Shown in pieces: positions 8,799 through 16,847 of a stretch of 64,000 bases of DNA; position 1 is the stretch's first letter, and the number at the start of each line of letters is the position of its first letter. Position numbers and translations under genes: made by a program. Location: contig NZ_CP154260.1 of assembly GCF_039545795.1 (NCBI RefSeq), positions 6,887,001 through 6,951,000 on the forward strand, in the 5' to 3' direction. The notes below the pieces were generated by a model. It worked only from the letters and a program-made list of their open reading frames with translations. It made no database searches and was not told the DNA's origin. The DNA comes from Chitinophaga niabensis. GTDB lineage: Bacteria > Bacteroidota > Bacteroidia > Chitinophagales > Chitinophagaceae.

Positions 8799-9440
8799 GC
8801 TGCTTCTGGACTTGATTTACTAGGTGAATAATTTTGCCTGTCTCGGTTCTCTTTTCTTCTTGTCAGGTTAATTTTTTACGGGCCAAAGTATAAGGACTTC
8901 ACCAAAACCATGTCCACAAAAGGAAGATGCGCTCCTCCTTTATCCTTTCAATATTTAAAGTAATAACGAAAATACCAGTTGCCAAAATGCCAAAAGACCG
9001 CTTAACCCTGTTATCGGGAAAAGTGGTTAGATCAGTTGACGGATTGTTTTTTCAAGTTGTGCTAAAATCAAATTTTCCTTCTCCTCTTCAGGCGAAGTAA
9101 GCAAAACAGTCGTTTGCCGGTAAGATTATTCCAACATTCAAATTCTGATGGGGATGGACGAGAACCGGCGTCTGCCGGTTAGGATAGTACAGGGCGGCAT
9201 CCGGAGCCTTGCTTACCGGGGCAGCAGGGCCGGGCCATCTGCCAGGGATATTTGACTTCATCTTTTCGATAATGATTAAATACTACAACAACAACACATG
9301 AATATAAAAGTAAAATAGCAATTAATTTCAAATTAAACTATAATCTTCTTCTTTATTTTAATCATATCGCAAAAGTAAGGATAATATGATATTATGAATA
9401 AAATGTATGTTGTAACACATGCTTTAAACTTGGTGTAAAA
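8799..9440. other. long non-coding stretch with a GC-rich structured block
   Basis: No convincing gene is seen in the roughly 640 bases before the sod promoter. Most of it is AT-rich and should carry the promoter of the minus-strand ThiF-like gene. From about 9149 to 9240 the composition turns GC-rich and contains a perfect hairpin (9163-9180) and other short complementary pairs, which could be a small RNA. It matches no riboswitch class I recognise. Confidence 0.3.
9163..9180 (+). other. perfect 7-bp hairpin in GC-rich non-coding block
   Basis: AACCGGC (9163-9169) and GCCGGTT (9174-9180) pair across the loop GTCT. A second pairing, GGCAG with CTGCC, is visible about 40-65 bases further on. 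There is no T-tract, so it is not a terminator. It may be part of an unrecognised structured RNA. Confidence 0.35.
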
Positions 9441-9474
9441 TTTGCGCTGAATTACCTGCTATCTTTTAGATTTG
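9441..9474 (+). promoter_or_regulatory. likely promoter of the superoxide dismutase gene
   Basis: TTTG at 9441-9444 and TAGATTTG at 9467-9474 match the Bacteroidota -33/-7 consensus, with a 22-base spacer, a little longer than the usual 19-20. The predicted start of transcription is about 15 bases before the ATG. Confidence 0.4.
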
Positions 9475-9493
9475 TAAGATCAATAATAAACAT

Positions 9494-10216
9494 ATGCATA
9501 AAAGAGAATTCCTCAAAGTGGCCAGTCTGGCCGGTTTAGCCGCAATGGCTGATCCAAAAGGATTGTTTGCCGCGGAGAATAAGAAAGCCCTGTTAACGGA
9601 AAAAGCACCCTTTACGCTGCCTGCACTTTCCTATGCAACTGATGCGCTGGAACCATATATCGACAAAATGACGATGGAGATCCACCACGATAAGCATCAT
9701 GCCGCCTATGTGAAGAACCTGAACGATGCGCTTAAAGGTTCCCCGCTGGAAGGTTTGGAACTGGAGCAGATCCTCGCAAAAGTGACCGCTAAGGAAGCCG
9801 CTATCCGCAACAACGGAGGAGGGCACTTCAATCACAGCCTTTTCTGGACCCTGCTGGGTGCACAGAAAACCACTCCTTCTGCAAAGCTCTCGGCTGCTAT
9901 CAATGCCAGCTTCGGCTCATTTGAAGCATTCCAGACAAAGTTCAACGATGCGGCTAAAACCCAATTCGGTTCAGGCTGGGCATGGCTGATCGTGAAGAAA
10001 GATGGTAAGCTGGCCGTGATCAACACCCCTAACCAGGATAATCCCCTGATGACGCAACTGGTGAAAGAAACCGGCAAACCCATCCTGGCACTGGATGTTT
10101 GGGAACATGCTTATTACCTGAAATACCAGAACAAACGCCCTGATTATGTGGCCGCCTTCTGGAATGTGATCAACTGGAACGAAGTAGAAAAGCGGTACGA
10201 TGCCGCCAAAAAATAA
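9494..10216 (+). CDS. Fe/Mn superoxide dismutase with N-terminal export signal
   Basis: A 240-residue Fe/Mn-type dismutase that converts superoxide to hydrogen peroxide and oxygen. Metal ligands are visible in the first His of the [13 protein letters not shown] helix, FNHSLFW, and DVWEHAYY (Asp and His); QFGSGWAWL is the usual active-site strand. The protein carries an extra N-terminal segment of about 27 residues ([17 protein letters not shown]) that looks like a Tat-type or lipoprotein-less signal with KR in place of RR, so it probably acts outside the cytoplasm. Cytosolic SODs of the family are about 200 residues. Whether it takes Fe or Mn cannot be decided by eye. Confidence 0.93.
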   Translation: MHKREFLKVASLAGLAAMADPKGLFAAENKKALLTEKAPFTLPALSYATDALEPYIDKMTMEIHHDKHHAAYVKNLNDALKGSPLEGLELEQILAKVTAKEAAIRNNGGGHFNHSLFWTLLGAQKTTPSAKLSAAINASFGSFEAFQTKFNDAAKTQFGSGWAWLIVKKDGKLAVINTPNQDNPLMTQLVKETGKPILALDVWEHAYYLKYQNKRPDYVAAFWNVINWNEVEKRYDAAKK

Positions 10217-10246
10217 AAAAAGCCCCAATGTACCGGGGCTTTTTTG
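10213..10246. terminator. bidirectional terminator between sod and glycosyltransferase gene
   Basis: AGCCCC (10221-10226) and GGGGCT (10235-10240) form the stem, with an A-tract before and a T-tract after. The two flanking genes converge on it. Confidence 0.88.
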
Positions 10247-11884
10247 TTATTTCCTTTTGAAGAATACAAATCCATTCTTTTCACCCGTCACCTCCAGGTT
10301 GGGATGTGCCCGCCAGGGAGCTGAATCCTGGATCCGGCAGATAAAGTAAGCCGGTTTATCAATGGGGCCTTCCAGCAACCATTTATTGTCTTTCTGATTA
10401 TCCTTATAGTATGCAGTATCCCCGCCGGGCTGCTTCCTGGTATAATAAAGATGCGCATAGCTGTGATAGCTCAAAGGATGCACATACACGTCTTTCCCGA
10501 TAAACGATTCAAAATATTCAATGGCTGCACCCTGTGAGAATTTCTCCACTTTGGGTACAAAGTTCAACACTGTTGCTTCCAGTATAAAGATGGTACTGAT
10601 GAAAAGGCAGAGCAGGCCCTGTTTTACTTTTTTGTTAAACAGTAATACGCAGCTCACAATCACCAGTATCATATAGCCAATCCCGTAACCCATTTCCCCG
10701 AAGCTGAAATGCACATCTGCTTCCAGGTTGGCCCGCGCAAAAGGATCGCCGATATGAGGAATGAGTTCATGTTTGTAAATACCCACCAGTGGCAGTAAGC
10801 CAATGGCCAGGCCCAGGATGATCCCTATCACCATGATGATGCTGATATTCCAGCCTTTAAGGCTGAACCTTCCTTCCAGTAACCGGTAGATCTGTAAAGC
10901 CGCGAGGTAACTCAGCGGGAAATAACAGAGGGAAGAATAGTGAACGATCTTTGTTTTAACGATGGAGAACAGCAATAACACTACCCAGAATAACACCCAC
11001 ATCCATATCCTGAAATCTTTGGATTCACCTGATTGCTGCAGGTAAATGGATTTTGTACGGCTGGTTTGAAAATAACTGAGCAGGAAGATGCTGGCCGGGA
11101 AACAACCTATCAGCAATACGATCCAGTGATAAAAGAATGGCCCGCCATGCCCTGCATCCGGTGTGCTGAAAAGCCGCCACTGGTAAACAACAAATTCATT
11201 CACAAACCACCATCCGTGTGCGGCTATTTCATAACCAAACCACAAAGCGGTGGTCAGTAAAGAGAACACCATGATCAGCAACAGGTGTACGATCTTTATC
11301 TGGATGCGGAATTTGTTCACGATCCAGTAAACCAGCAAGGCCAGCACAGCAATAAGGAAAGCAGCAGGCCCTTTGGTGAGCACTGCCAGCCCTAAGAAGA
11401 TACCACTGAAAATAGCCATGCGCGTAGGTTTCGCAGACCATGATATCCTGGAAGCAAAGTATAATGCAACGAAAATGAAGTAGTTGAAAGTAGGATCTAT
11501 GATCCCGGATTTAAAATAGAAATGCGGTAACCAGGAACCGGCATACACGATTGCCCACCAGATGCCGAACTTTTCATCTACCTGTTTTTTACCGATATGA
11601 AAGAAAGTAAGTAACGTGGCAATCCCAACAATAGCATTGGGCAGGCGCGCTGCAAAATCATTGATGCCAAAGATGTTCATGCTGATGGCCTGCATCCAGA
11701 TAAATAAAGGAGGCTTTTCCCAGAATGGCTGAAAGTCTATCTGCACCTGGGAGTAATTGCCGGTAACGATCATTTCTCTCGCAGCTTCTGCAAAATTGAT
11801 CTCGTCCCAGTCGAACAGATGCACAGCACCCAGGAAGGGAATGAATAACAGGGCCGCAACGATTGCGATCAAAAGATACTTCAT
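10247..11884 (-). CDS. ArnT-like / GT39-type membrane glycosyltransferase
   Basis: A 545-residue integral membrane enzyme with about a dozen hydrophobic helices and a soluble C-terminal tail. The first periplasmic loop has the catalytic-type FDWDEINFAEAAREM motif (Asp-Glu pair before AEAARE) typical of the ArnT/PMT superfamily. These enzymes move a sugar from a polyprenyl-phosphate donor to lipid A or a protein at the outer face of the inner membrane. It lies 81 bp downstream of a PAP2 phosphatase gene, which lies behind an LptF/LptG permease, so an envelope lipid or LPS role is likely. The acceptor is not known. Confidence 0.85.
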   Translation of the reverse strand: MKYLLIAIVAALLFIPFLGAVHLFDWDEINFAEAAREMIVTGNYSQVQIDFQPFWEKPPLFIWMQAISMNIFGINDFAARLPNAIVGIATLLTFFHIGKKQVDEKFGIWWAIVYAGSWLPHFYFKSGIIDPTFNYFIFVALYFASRISWSAKPTRMAIFSGIFLGLAVLTKGPAAFLIAVLALLVYWIVNKFRIQIKIVHLLLIMVFSLLTTALWFGYEIAAHGWWFVNEFVVYQWRLFSTPDAGHGGPFFYHWIVLLIGCFPASIFLLSYFQTSRTKSIYLQQSGESKDFRIWMWVLFWVVLLLFSIVKTKIVHYSSLCYFPLSYLAALQIYRLLEGRFSLKGWNISIIMVIGIILGLAIGLLPLVGIYKHELIPHIGDPFARANLEADVHFSFGEMGYGIGYMILVIVSCVLLFNKKVKQGLLCLFISTIFILEATVLNFVPKVEKFSQGAAIEYFESFIGKDVYVHPLSYHSYAHLYYTRKQPGGDTAYYKDNQKDNKWLLEGPIDKPAYFICRIQDSAPWRAHPNLEVTGEKNGFVFFKRK

Positions 11885-11965
11885 CAGGATGTACGATTTA
11901 TGCTTCTCTATTGTTGAGATGCTAAGTTCGCAAAGAAACCTTAATTATTCTGTTATTTATATATT

Positions 11966-12634
11966 TCACGCAGAAGGTGTGATTACCGTGTTGTGGATAC
12001 ACGTAGTTCCCGGTGTCTGACTCTTTCTGTATTCAAACAACCAGTAAACAAGCGTACAGCATAAAGTGCCGATAATGCTGCCCCAATATACATCTGCGAA
12101 GAAGTGCTGGCTAAGATACAAACGGGAGTGTGCCGTGCTCAGTGCAAGCAGGAACAACGCCCAGCCCATTTTCTTATTGCTCCACATCAATGTAATGAAA
12201 CAGTACATGGCAAATGCCGTAGAGGTATGGCCCGAAGGAAAGCTCAGTCCGCTATGCACACTGATCCAGGGCAGGATATGAAGAATGGAGGGATCCGGGA
12301 AATAGGAGATAGGCCTGGGTTCACTGAATGCGCGTTTGAGGAACTGCACGATGAGTGTTACCAGCAGAAAAGCAGCAGCACCCATAAAGAAATTCCGCCA
12401 CTGGCGCTTAAAAAGGAAGAAAGCAAGGATCAGCCCGAAGAGCAGGCCATTACCCACATAAGTACTGATGGTGACCAGGATATCCGCAACAGGATTATGT
12501 GTACCATTCACTGCAAGGAACAGCTGGTCCTTTGTAAATATCGTCAATAGGGCTCCGCCAATGATCAGCCATAGGAGGAATGGGATAAAAAAATAACGGT
12601 TCTTAGCCACCAGTGTTGCCAGTGTTTTCAGCAT
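11966..12634 (-). CDS. PAP2-family membrane phosphatase
   Basis: A 222-residue protein with about six membrane helices. All three phosphatase signatures are present: KRAFSEPRP (KX6RP), PSGHTSTA (PSGH), and SRLYLSQHFFADV (SRX5HX3D). Such enzymes remove phosphate from lipids such as undecaprenyl diphosphate, phosphatidate or lipid A. The position between an LptF/LptG permease gene (36 bp upstream) and an ArnT-like transferase gene favours a lipid A or polyprenyl-phosphate substrate. Confidence 0.9.
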   Translation of the reverse strand: MLKTLATLVAKNRYFFIPFLLWLIIGGALLTIFTKDQLFLAVNGTHNPVADILVTISTYVGNGLLFGLILAFFLFKRQWRNFFMGAAAFLLVTLIVQFLKRAFSEPRPISYFPDPSILHILPWISVHSGLSFPSGHTSTAFAMYCFITLMWSNKKMGWALFLLALSTAHSRLYLSQHFFADVYWGSIIGTLCCTLVYWLFEYRKSQTPGTTCIHNTVITPSA

Positions 12635-12670
12635 GCGTTGTAAGTTGTAGGTCCGTAATGTGTGTGTTAA

Positions 12671-14116
12671 CTATGCGCTTATTTCGTGTTTATTTCGTTT
12701 TCTCTGGATATATTGTTTAAAACGTTTGTATGATCTGTAATAAAACTCCTGGTTGAACAGGTTGGAATCGTTCATGGCTTTTACCACAAGGAAAATAGCA
12801 ATAGGCAGCAGCACTATATTGGCCAGCCACATCCCACTCCAGGTGGCCATCACATCATTCCTGGCCATTTTCTCCCCCAACATAAAGAATATATTGAAGA
12901 TCACAAAGAATATAACGGCAAAAACGAGCGGAGTACCTAAGCCACCCTTACGAATTATTGAACCAAGTGGTGCCCCGATGAGGAATAAAACCACGCAAGC
13001 CAGTGCCAGCGAGAATTTCCGCTGCCATTCCACTTTAAAAAGAAGTATTCTTTTGAAGTTATCGGAGAAATCTTTTGCGGTGGTAGTAAGGCTGCTTTCT
13101 GCATCACGGATGTTGGATTCCACCCTGTCCAGCACATAACGCCTGGATTTTGCAGGGATGATATCATAGAAAGCAGCTGCTTTTAAAGGAGGCGCCAGGG
13201 CCATCCAGCCCGTGTCTTTCCATTTGTAGAAAGGGTAACGGGTTGAAATATAGGCGCTTGTAGTACGCCCGAATGTTGAATCCACGCGGTATAAGGAATC
13301 GATCCCTTCATCCAGCTGGCGGATATTCAGCATTTGCTGGTTGGAAGCAAAGAGGTCCATCGGTAAGCGGTCGAACGCAAAAGAAGCAAGGTCGAAAGGC
13401 ATTTTGTATTTCTTGAAGCCTACGCGCACCAGTTCATTGTTGCCAGTACCGCGGGGATCACTTTTGTCCTCAAAGCGCCAGCCGTTCTCCAGTGTAAAGT
13501 TCAGGTAACGTTTGTCCTGCGACAATTCCATGAGCCCTTTTTCCGCCAGGATCAGTCTTTCATTCCTGGTACCGGCTGTGCGGTCATAGATCATTACCTG
13601 GTGAATGGTTTTATTGTCTGGCTCCTTACGCGCTACCTTGATCACATAACCGGGAATATCCGTGTAGAACACCCCCTGTTTGATATTGAAGGCCGGTTTG
13701 GATTGTGTGATATCGTATAAAAGAGATTTTGCGCGAAGGTTGGCAATAGGAATAATGTAGTTGGAAAAAAGGAAGGCACCGAGTGCGATGATACAGGAAA
13801 GGATAAACAAAGGCCTGATGAAACGCAGCAGGGAAATGCCGGAGGACTTGATGGCTACCAGTTCAAAACTCTCCCCCAGGTTTCCGAAGGTCATGATGGA
13901 AGACAGTAACACAGCCAGCGGCATTGCCAGCGGAACCAGCCCTGCGCTGGTATAAGCCAGCAGTTCTACGATCACCGGTGTATCCAGTCCTTTACCTACC
14001 AGGTCATCAATGTACTTCCATACAAATTGCATGATGAGAACAAAAAGCGTCACAAAAAATGTGGCGATAAATGGCCCTATGAAGGTTTTAATGATGAGTT
14101 TATCGAGTTTCTTCAC
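12671..14116 (-). CDS. LptF/LptG-family LPS export permease
   Basis: A 481-residue YjgP/YjgQ-family permease. Three helices at about 15-35, 55-80 and 100-120 come first, then a large periplasmic beta-jellyroll domain, then three further helices at about 355-460, as in the LptB2FG transporter that lifts LPS from the inner membrane. Motifs such as MKKLDKLIIKTF at the start and ELVAIKSSGIS in the coupling region are typical. The start codon is GTG at 14116, fixed by the conserved N-terminus. LptF and LptG cannot be told apart by eye. It is the first gene of the minus-strand run with PAP2 and ArnT-like genes. Confidence 0.92.
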   Translation of the reverse strand: MKKLDKLIIKTFIGPFIATFFVTLFVLIMQFVWKYIDDLVGKGLDTPVIVELLAYTSAGLVPLAMPLAVLLSSIMTFGNLGESFELVAIKSSGISLLRFIRPLFILSCIIALGAFLFSNYIIPIANLRAKSLLYDITQSKPAFNIKQGVFYTDIPGYVIKVARKEPDNKTIHQVMIYDRTAGTRNERLILAEKGLMELSQDKRYLNFTLENGWRFEDKSDPRGTGNNELVRVGFKKYKMPFDLASFAFDRLPMDLFASNQQMLNIRQLDEGIDSLYRVDSTFGRTTSAYISTRYPFYKWKDTGWMALAPPLKAAAFYDIIPAKSRRYVLDRVESNIRDAESSLTTTAKDFSDNFKRILLFKVEWQRKFSLALACVVLFLIGAPLGSIIRKGGLGTPLVFAVIFFVIFNIFFMLGEKMARNDVMATWSGMWLANIVLLPIAIFLVVKAMNDSNLFNQEFYYRSYKRFKQYIQRKRNKHEISA

Positions 14117-14256
14117 AGTTGGTGAATGAAAAATAAAAATGAAAAATGTAAAACTGCCTGATATTCAGTATACTTTTGTATGCTGATGCACAAAGTTAAC
14201 ACGATTCCGCTAAGCTCCACAGTATGGGCTAATCAAAAAAGCGTTAAATTATTCAT

Positions 14257-14859
14257 ATGAACCAATATCAGCTGGATAGCAAAGAACTGAGTATAGTAAC
14301 GGATGCAGCATGGATCTTGCACAAGAACCGGATCATTGAAAAGGTGTTTCAGCTTTTCGGAGCGCTGCAACTGGCCATGGCAGCTGACCGGGTAATATCA
14401 GCCTTTCCGGTGGAAGGCGCATTTTCCCCGAAGATCTCTAAGGGAGAAAATTACCAGGGCCTGCCTTATGTGATCCTGGATTATCCCCGTCTTTTTAGTC
14501 GTGATAACATATTCGCCTGCCGCACTTTTTTCTGGTGGGGCCGTTTTTTCAGTACCACCGTACATCTCGGCGGAGAATACTTAGTACCGCACAGGGCTAC
14601 ATTGCTGGCTTCGCAAGCGATACTGGCAGCGGAACATTGGTCTGTTTGTATACAGGATGATCCCTGGCAGCATCACTTTGAGGCAAACAACTTCCTGCCT
14701 GTAACTTCCCTGTCGCCGGAGCAATGGGAAAGCACAGTGCAAAAGTCTTTTGTAAAACTTGCTAAAAGGTACGAGTTGCAGGATTGGGAATCAATAATTG
14801 ATAAGGCCGTGGCTGCTTACGCGCCACTGCTTGAATTGCTGAACAGGGGGCCGGTTTAA
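14257..14859 (+). CDS. conserved hypothetical protein
   Basis: I do not recognise this 200-residue protein. It is soluble-looking, without a signal peptide, and has an aromatic-rich core (FFWWGRFFSTTVHLGG) and a C-terminal helical part (EQWESTVQKSFVKLAKRYEL). Codon use resembles its neighbours and it starts at a clear ATG. Its stop overlaps the stop of the convergent START-like gene by 4 bp, and no operon partner lies on its own strand. Confidence 0.65.
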   Translation: MNQYQLDSKELSIVTDAAWILHKNRIIEKVFQLFGALQLAMAADRVISAFPVEGAFSPKISKGENYQGLPYVILDYPRLFSRDNIFACRTFFWWGRFFSTTVHLGGEYLVPHRATLLASQAILAAEHWSVCIQDDPWQHHFEANNFLPVTSLSPEQWESTVQKSFVKLAKRYELQDWESIIDKAVAAYAPLLELLNRGPV

Positions 14860-15239
14860 TTGCCGATACGGTGAAATAGGTCTTTTATCTGGTAATTCCA
14901 TAACTGACTTTGATCTGCCACTTCTTTCTTCTCAGCAAAATCTTTAACGGTAAGTATAGTCATGTTCGTTACTTCTGATATCTGAATACTAAATTCAAAG
15001 TATTCTCCTTTGGGGGCGTGTAGCCAGCGTAAACGTATCCGTTCATCTTGCAACTGTTCCAATACCTCTGCTTCCTCTTCTGTGGATCCGTTCCAGGAGA
15101 AAGAAAAAACATTATCCCTGAAATCCACTTTGTCCGCAAACCATTCCTGAAGGCCGGCCGGGGTTGATAGAAATTCAAACAGGATACCTGGGGAGCATCT
15201 AACCGGATATTCTAACTCATATTGCACTTTCTTTGACAT
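14856..15239 (-). CDS. START-like / AHSA1-type SRPBCC protein
   Basis: A 127-residue single-domain protein with the helix-grip fold pattern: an N-terminal strand (VQYELEYPVRCSPGILFEFLSTP), a GLQEWFADKV helix start, alternating beta strands, and a long C-terminal helix. This matches the START-like/AHSA1 proteins of Bacteroidota, which bind hydrophobic ligands or act as cochaperone-like factors. The ligand is unknown. It is monocistronic and divergent from rpoD. Confidence 0.8.
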   Translation of the reverse strand: MSKKVQYELEYPVRCSPGILFEFLSTPAGLQEWFADKVDFRDNVFSFSWNGSTEEEAEVLEQLQDERIRLRWLHAPKGEYFEFSIQISEVTNMTILTVKDFAEKKEVADQSQLWNYQIKDLFHRIGN

Positions 15240-15538
15240 CGCACAGTATTATTATAAAAACTAAATCATCTGCATGCAATTATAGAAAATAATTTAGTCT
15301 AACAAAGGAAATTTTGACTTTTTTTTGATATATTAACTAATTCATTATCAAACGTGGTTTTATTTTGAAATATGATCTTTCTGGATTATGTATATACCAC
15401 TTCTTTATTTGGTTATTTCCCCAATCTTCAAAATTCAAGGTAAAACAGTGGCGATTTAGGGCAAAATAGTATTACATCTTGAATATTCTTGTCCACAATC
15501 GATTTAGCTTAAAAAGGATTTAACAGGACTATATTTTT
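15240..15538. other. AT-rich intergenic region before rpoD
   Basis: No gene is seen. The stretch holds the promoter of the minus-strand START-like gene and, further right, leads into the rpoD promoter. A 7-bp inverted repeat (ACTAAAT ... ATTTAGT) lies around 15262-15299. Confidence 0.4.
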
Positions 15539-15569
15539 TTTGGCCAGCATCTAAAAAAAGTTATTTTTG
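15539..15569 (+). promoter_or_regulatory. rpoD promoter (Bacteroidota -33/-7 type)
   Basis: TTTG at 15539-15542, a 19-base spacer, and TATTTTTG at 15562-15569 match the consensus TTTG-N19-TAnnTTTG exactly. Transcription would start near 15575, about 50 bases before the start codon. Confidence 0.75.
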
Positions 15570-15621
15570 TCTAGCATTCTTCTAAATTAACTTTTTTTTA
15601 ACCTGTAACTGTTCCCGTGCT

Positions 15622-16497
15622 ATGTCAATGCGCCAACTTAAAATCACGAAGTCGATCACCAATCGTGAGTCTCAGTCGTTAGAAAAGTACCTGCAGGAGA
15701 TCGGCAAAGTGGATCTCATTACGCCGGAAGAAGAAGTGAACCTGGCCATCCGGATCAAACAGGGCGACCAGCGCGCTTTAGAGAAGCTAACAAAAGCAAA
15801 CCTGCGTTTCGTAGTGTCTGTTGCAAAACAATACCAGAACCAGGGCTTATCCTTAAGTGATCTGATCAATGAAGGAAACCTGGGGCTGATAAAGGCAGCA
15901 CAGCGTTTCGATGAAACCCGTGGTTTTAAATTCATCTCCTACGCCGTTTGGTGGATCCGTCAGTCGATCCTCCAGGCATTGGCAGAACAATCCCGTATCG
16001 TACGTTTACCGTTGAATAAAGTGGGATTGTCCAACAAAATAAGCAAAGCATATTCTCAGTTAGAACAGGAATTTGAGAGAGAGCCTTCTCCGGATGAGCT
16101 GGCTACTATCCTCGAAATAAATACGGAAGAAGTGGAAGCTACTTTAGGTGTAGCTGCCCGTCACGTATCCATGGATGCACCTTTCATTGACGGAGAAGAT
16201 AATTCCCTGCTTGATGTACTGGAAAATCCGAATGCCGTTAGCGCAGATGAGGAACTGGATCATCATGATTCCCTCCGCCGCGAGATCGAGCGTTCCCTTT
16301 CTACCCTTACAGACCGTCAGAAAGATGTGATCATGCTGTACTTCGGTATTGGTGTGGAACATCCCATGTCCCTGGAAGATATCGGTGAGAAATTTGGCCT
16401 GACACGCGAGCGTGTTCGTCAGATCAAGGACAAAGCCATCACAAAGCTCCGTACCACTTCCCGCAGCAAATTGCTCCGCAACTACCTGGGAGGTTGA
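15622..16497 (+). CDS. rpoD: primary sigma factor RpoD (short Bacteroidota form)
   Basis: A 291-residue housekeeping sigma factor. It lacks region 1.1 and the large non-conserved region of proteobacterial sigma-70, as is normal for Bacteroidota. Region 1.2 ([15 protein letters not shown]), region 2 ([45 protein letters not shown]), region 3, and the region 4 helix-turn-helix ([19 protein letters not shown]) are complete. A second in-frame ATG at 15628 gives the more usual N-terminus [14 protein letters not shown], so the true start may be six bases later. It has its own promoter and terminator. Confidence 0.97.
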   Translation: MSMRQLKITKSITNRESQSLEKYLQEIGKVDLITPEEEVNLAIRIKQGDQRALEKLTKANLRFVVSVAKQYQNQGLSLSDLINEGNLGLIKAAQRFDETRGFKFISYAVWWIRQSILQALAEQSRIVRLPLNKVGLSNKISKAYSQLEQEFEREPSPDELATILEINTEEVEATLGVAARHVSMDAPFIDGEDNSLLDVLENPNAVSADEELDHHDSLRREIERSLSTLTDRQKDVIMLYFGIGVEHPMSLEDIGEKFGLTRERVRQIKDKAITKLRTTSRSKLLRNYLGG

Positions 16498-16524
16498 TAA
16501 AGTAGCCATAACATACTGTAAATG

Positions 16525-16556
16525 AAGGGATCAGGTGCAAACCTGGTCCCTTTTTT
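16525..16556 (+). terminator. rpoD terminator with GNRA loop
   Basis: Arms 16525-16536 and 16541-16552 form a 12-bp stem with one G-T pair, closed by a GCAA tetraloop and followed by six T. Confidence 0.92.
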
Positions 16557-16565
16557 CGTTTACAG

Positions 16566-16703
16566 CGGCTCTATAGTTGTATATCCCTATATCGCTGAAG
16601 GCGCATTCCTATAGCACTCTTATAGCATTCCTATATCGTTTGGATATACCTATGTGCCTGCAATGCTATAGGAATGCTATAGGAGCGATATAGGAGAGAG
16701 CCG
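16566..16703. repeat. long imperfect palindrome built from 11-bp CCTATA units
   Basis: The outer ends CGGCTCT (16566-16572) and AGAGCCG (16697-16703) are complementary. Inside, the left arm from 16586 to 16640 is five consecutive 11-base blocks, four of them like CCTATATCGCT or CCTATAGCACT. The right arm from 16662 to 16694 is three head-to-tail 11-base blocks, AATGCTATAGG twice and AGCGATATAGG once, the reverse complement of the left units. It lies after the rpoD terminator and upstream of ffh. It codes for nothing evident. Confidence 0.8.
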
Positions 16704-16809
16704 GGATCAGACTTGTTTCAAAAGGATGAGTTATAAGGAAGAATCACGTTTTTTAGGCCCGATCGGCTATCTTTCTTGGTTTTTTTAATTTTTTACTTTT
16801 TAGAATGCT

Positions 16810-16817
16810 TATTTTTG
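16810..16817 (+). promoter_or_regulatory. probable -7 element of ffh
   Basis: TATTTTTG matches TAnnTTTG and lies 30 bases before the ffh start. No clear -33 TTTG is found at the standard spacing, so confidence is limited. Confidence 0.4.
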
Positions 16818-16847
16818 CACTCCGGTCAAAATGCCGGCATCAAGTAT

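Noticed and set aside
16586..16694. CRISPR array
   Set aside because: The units are 11 bases with no unique spacers of 25-40 bases and face each other as a palindrome. No cas gene is near.
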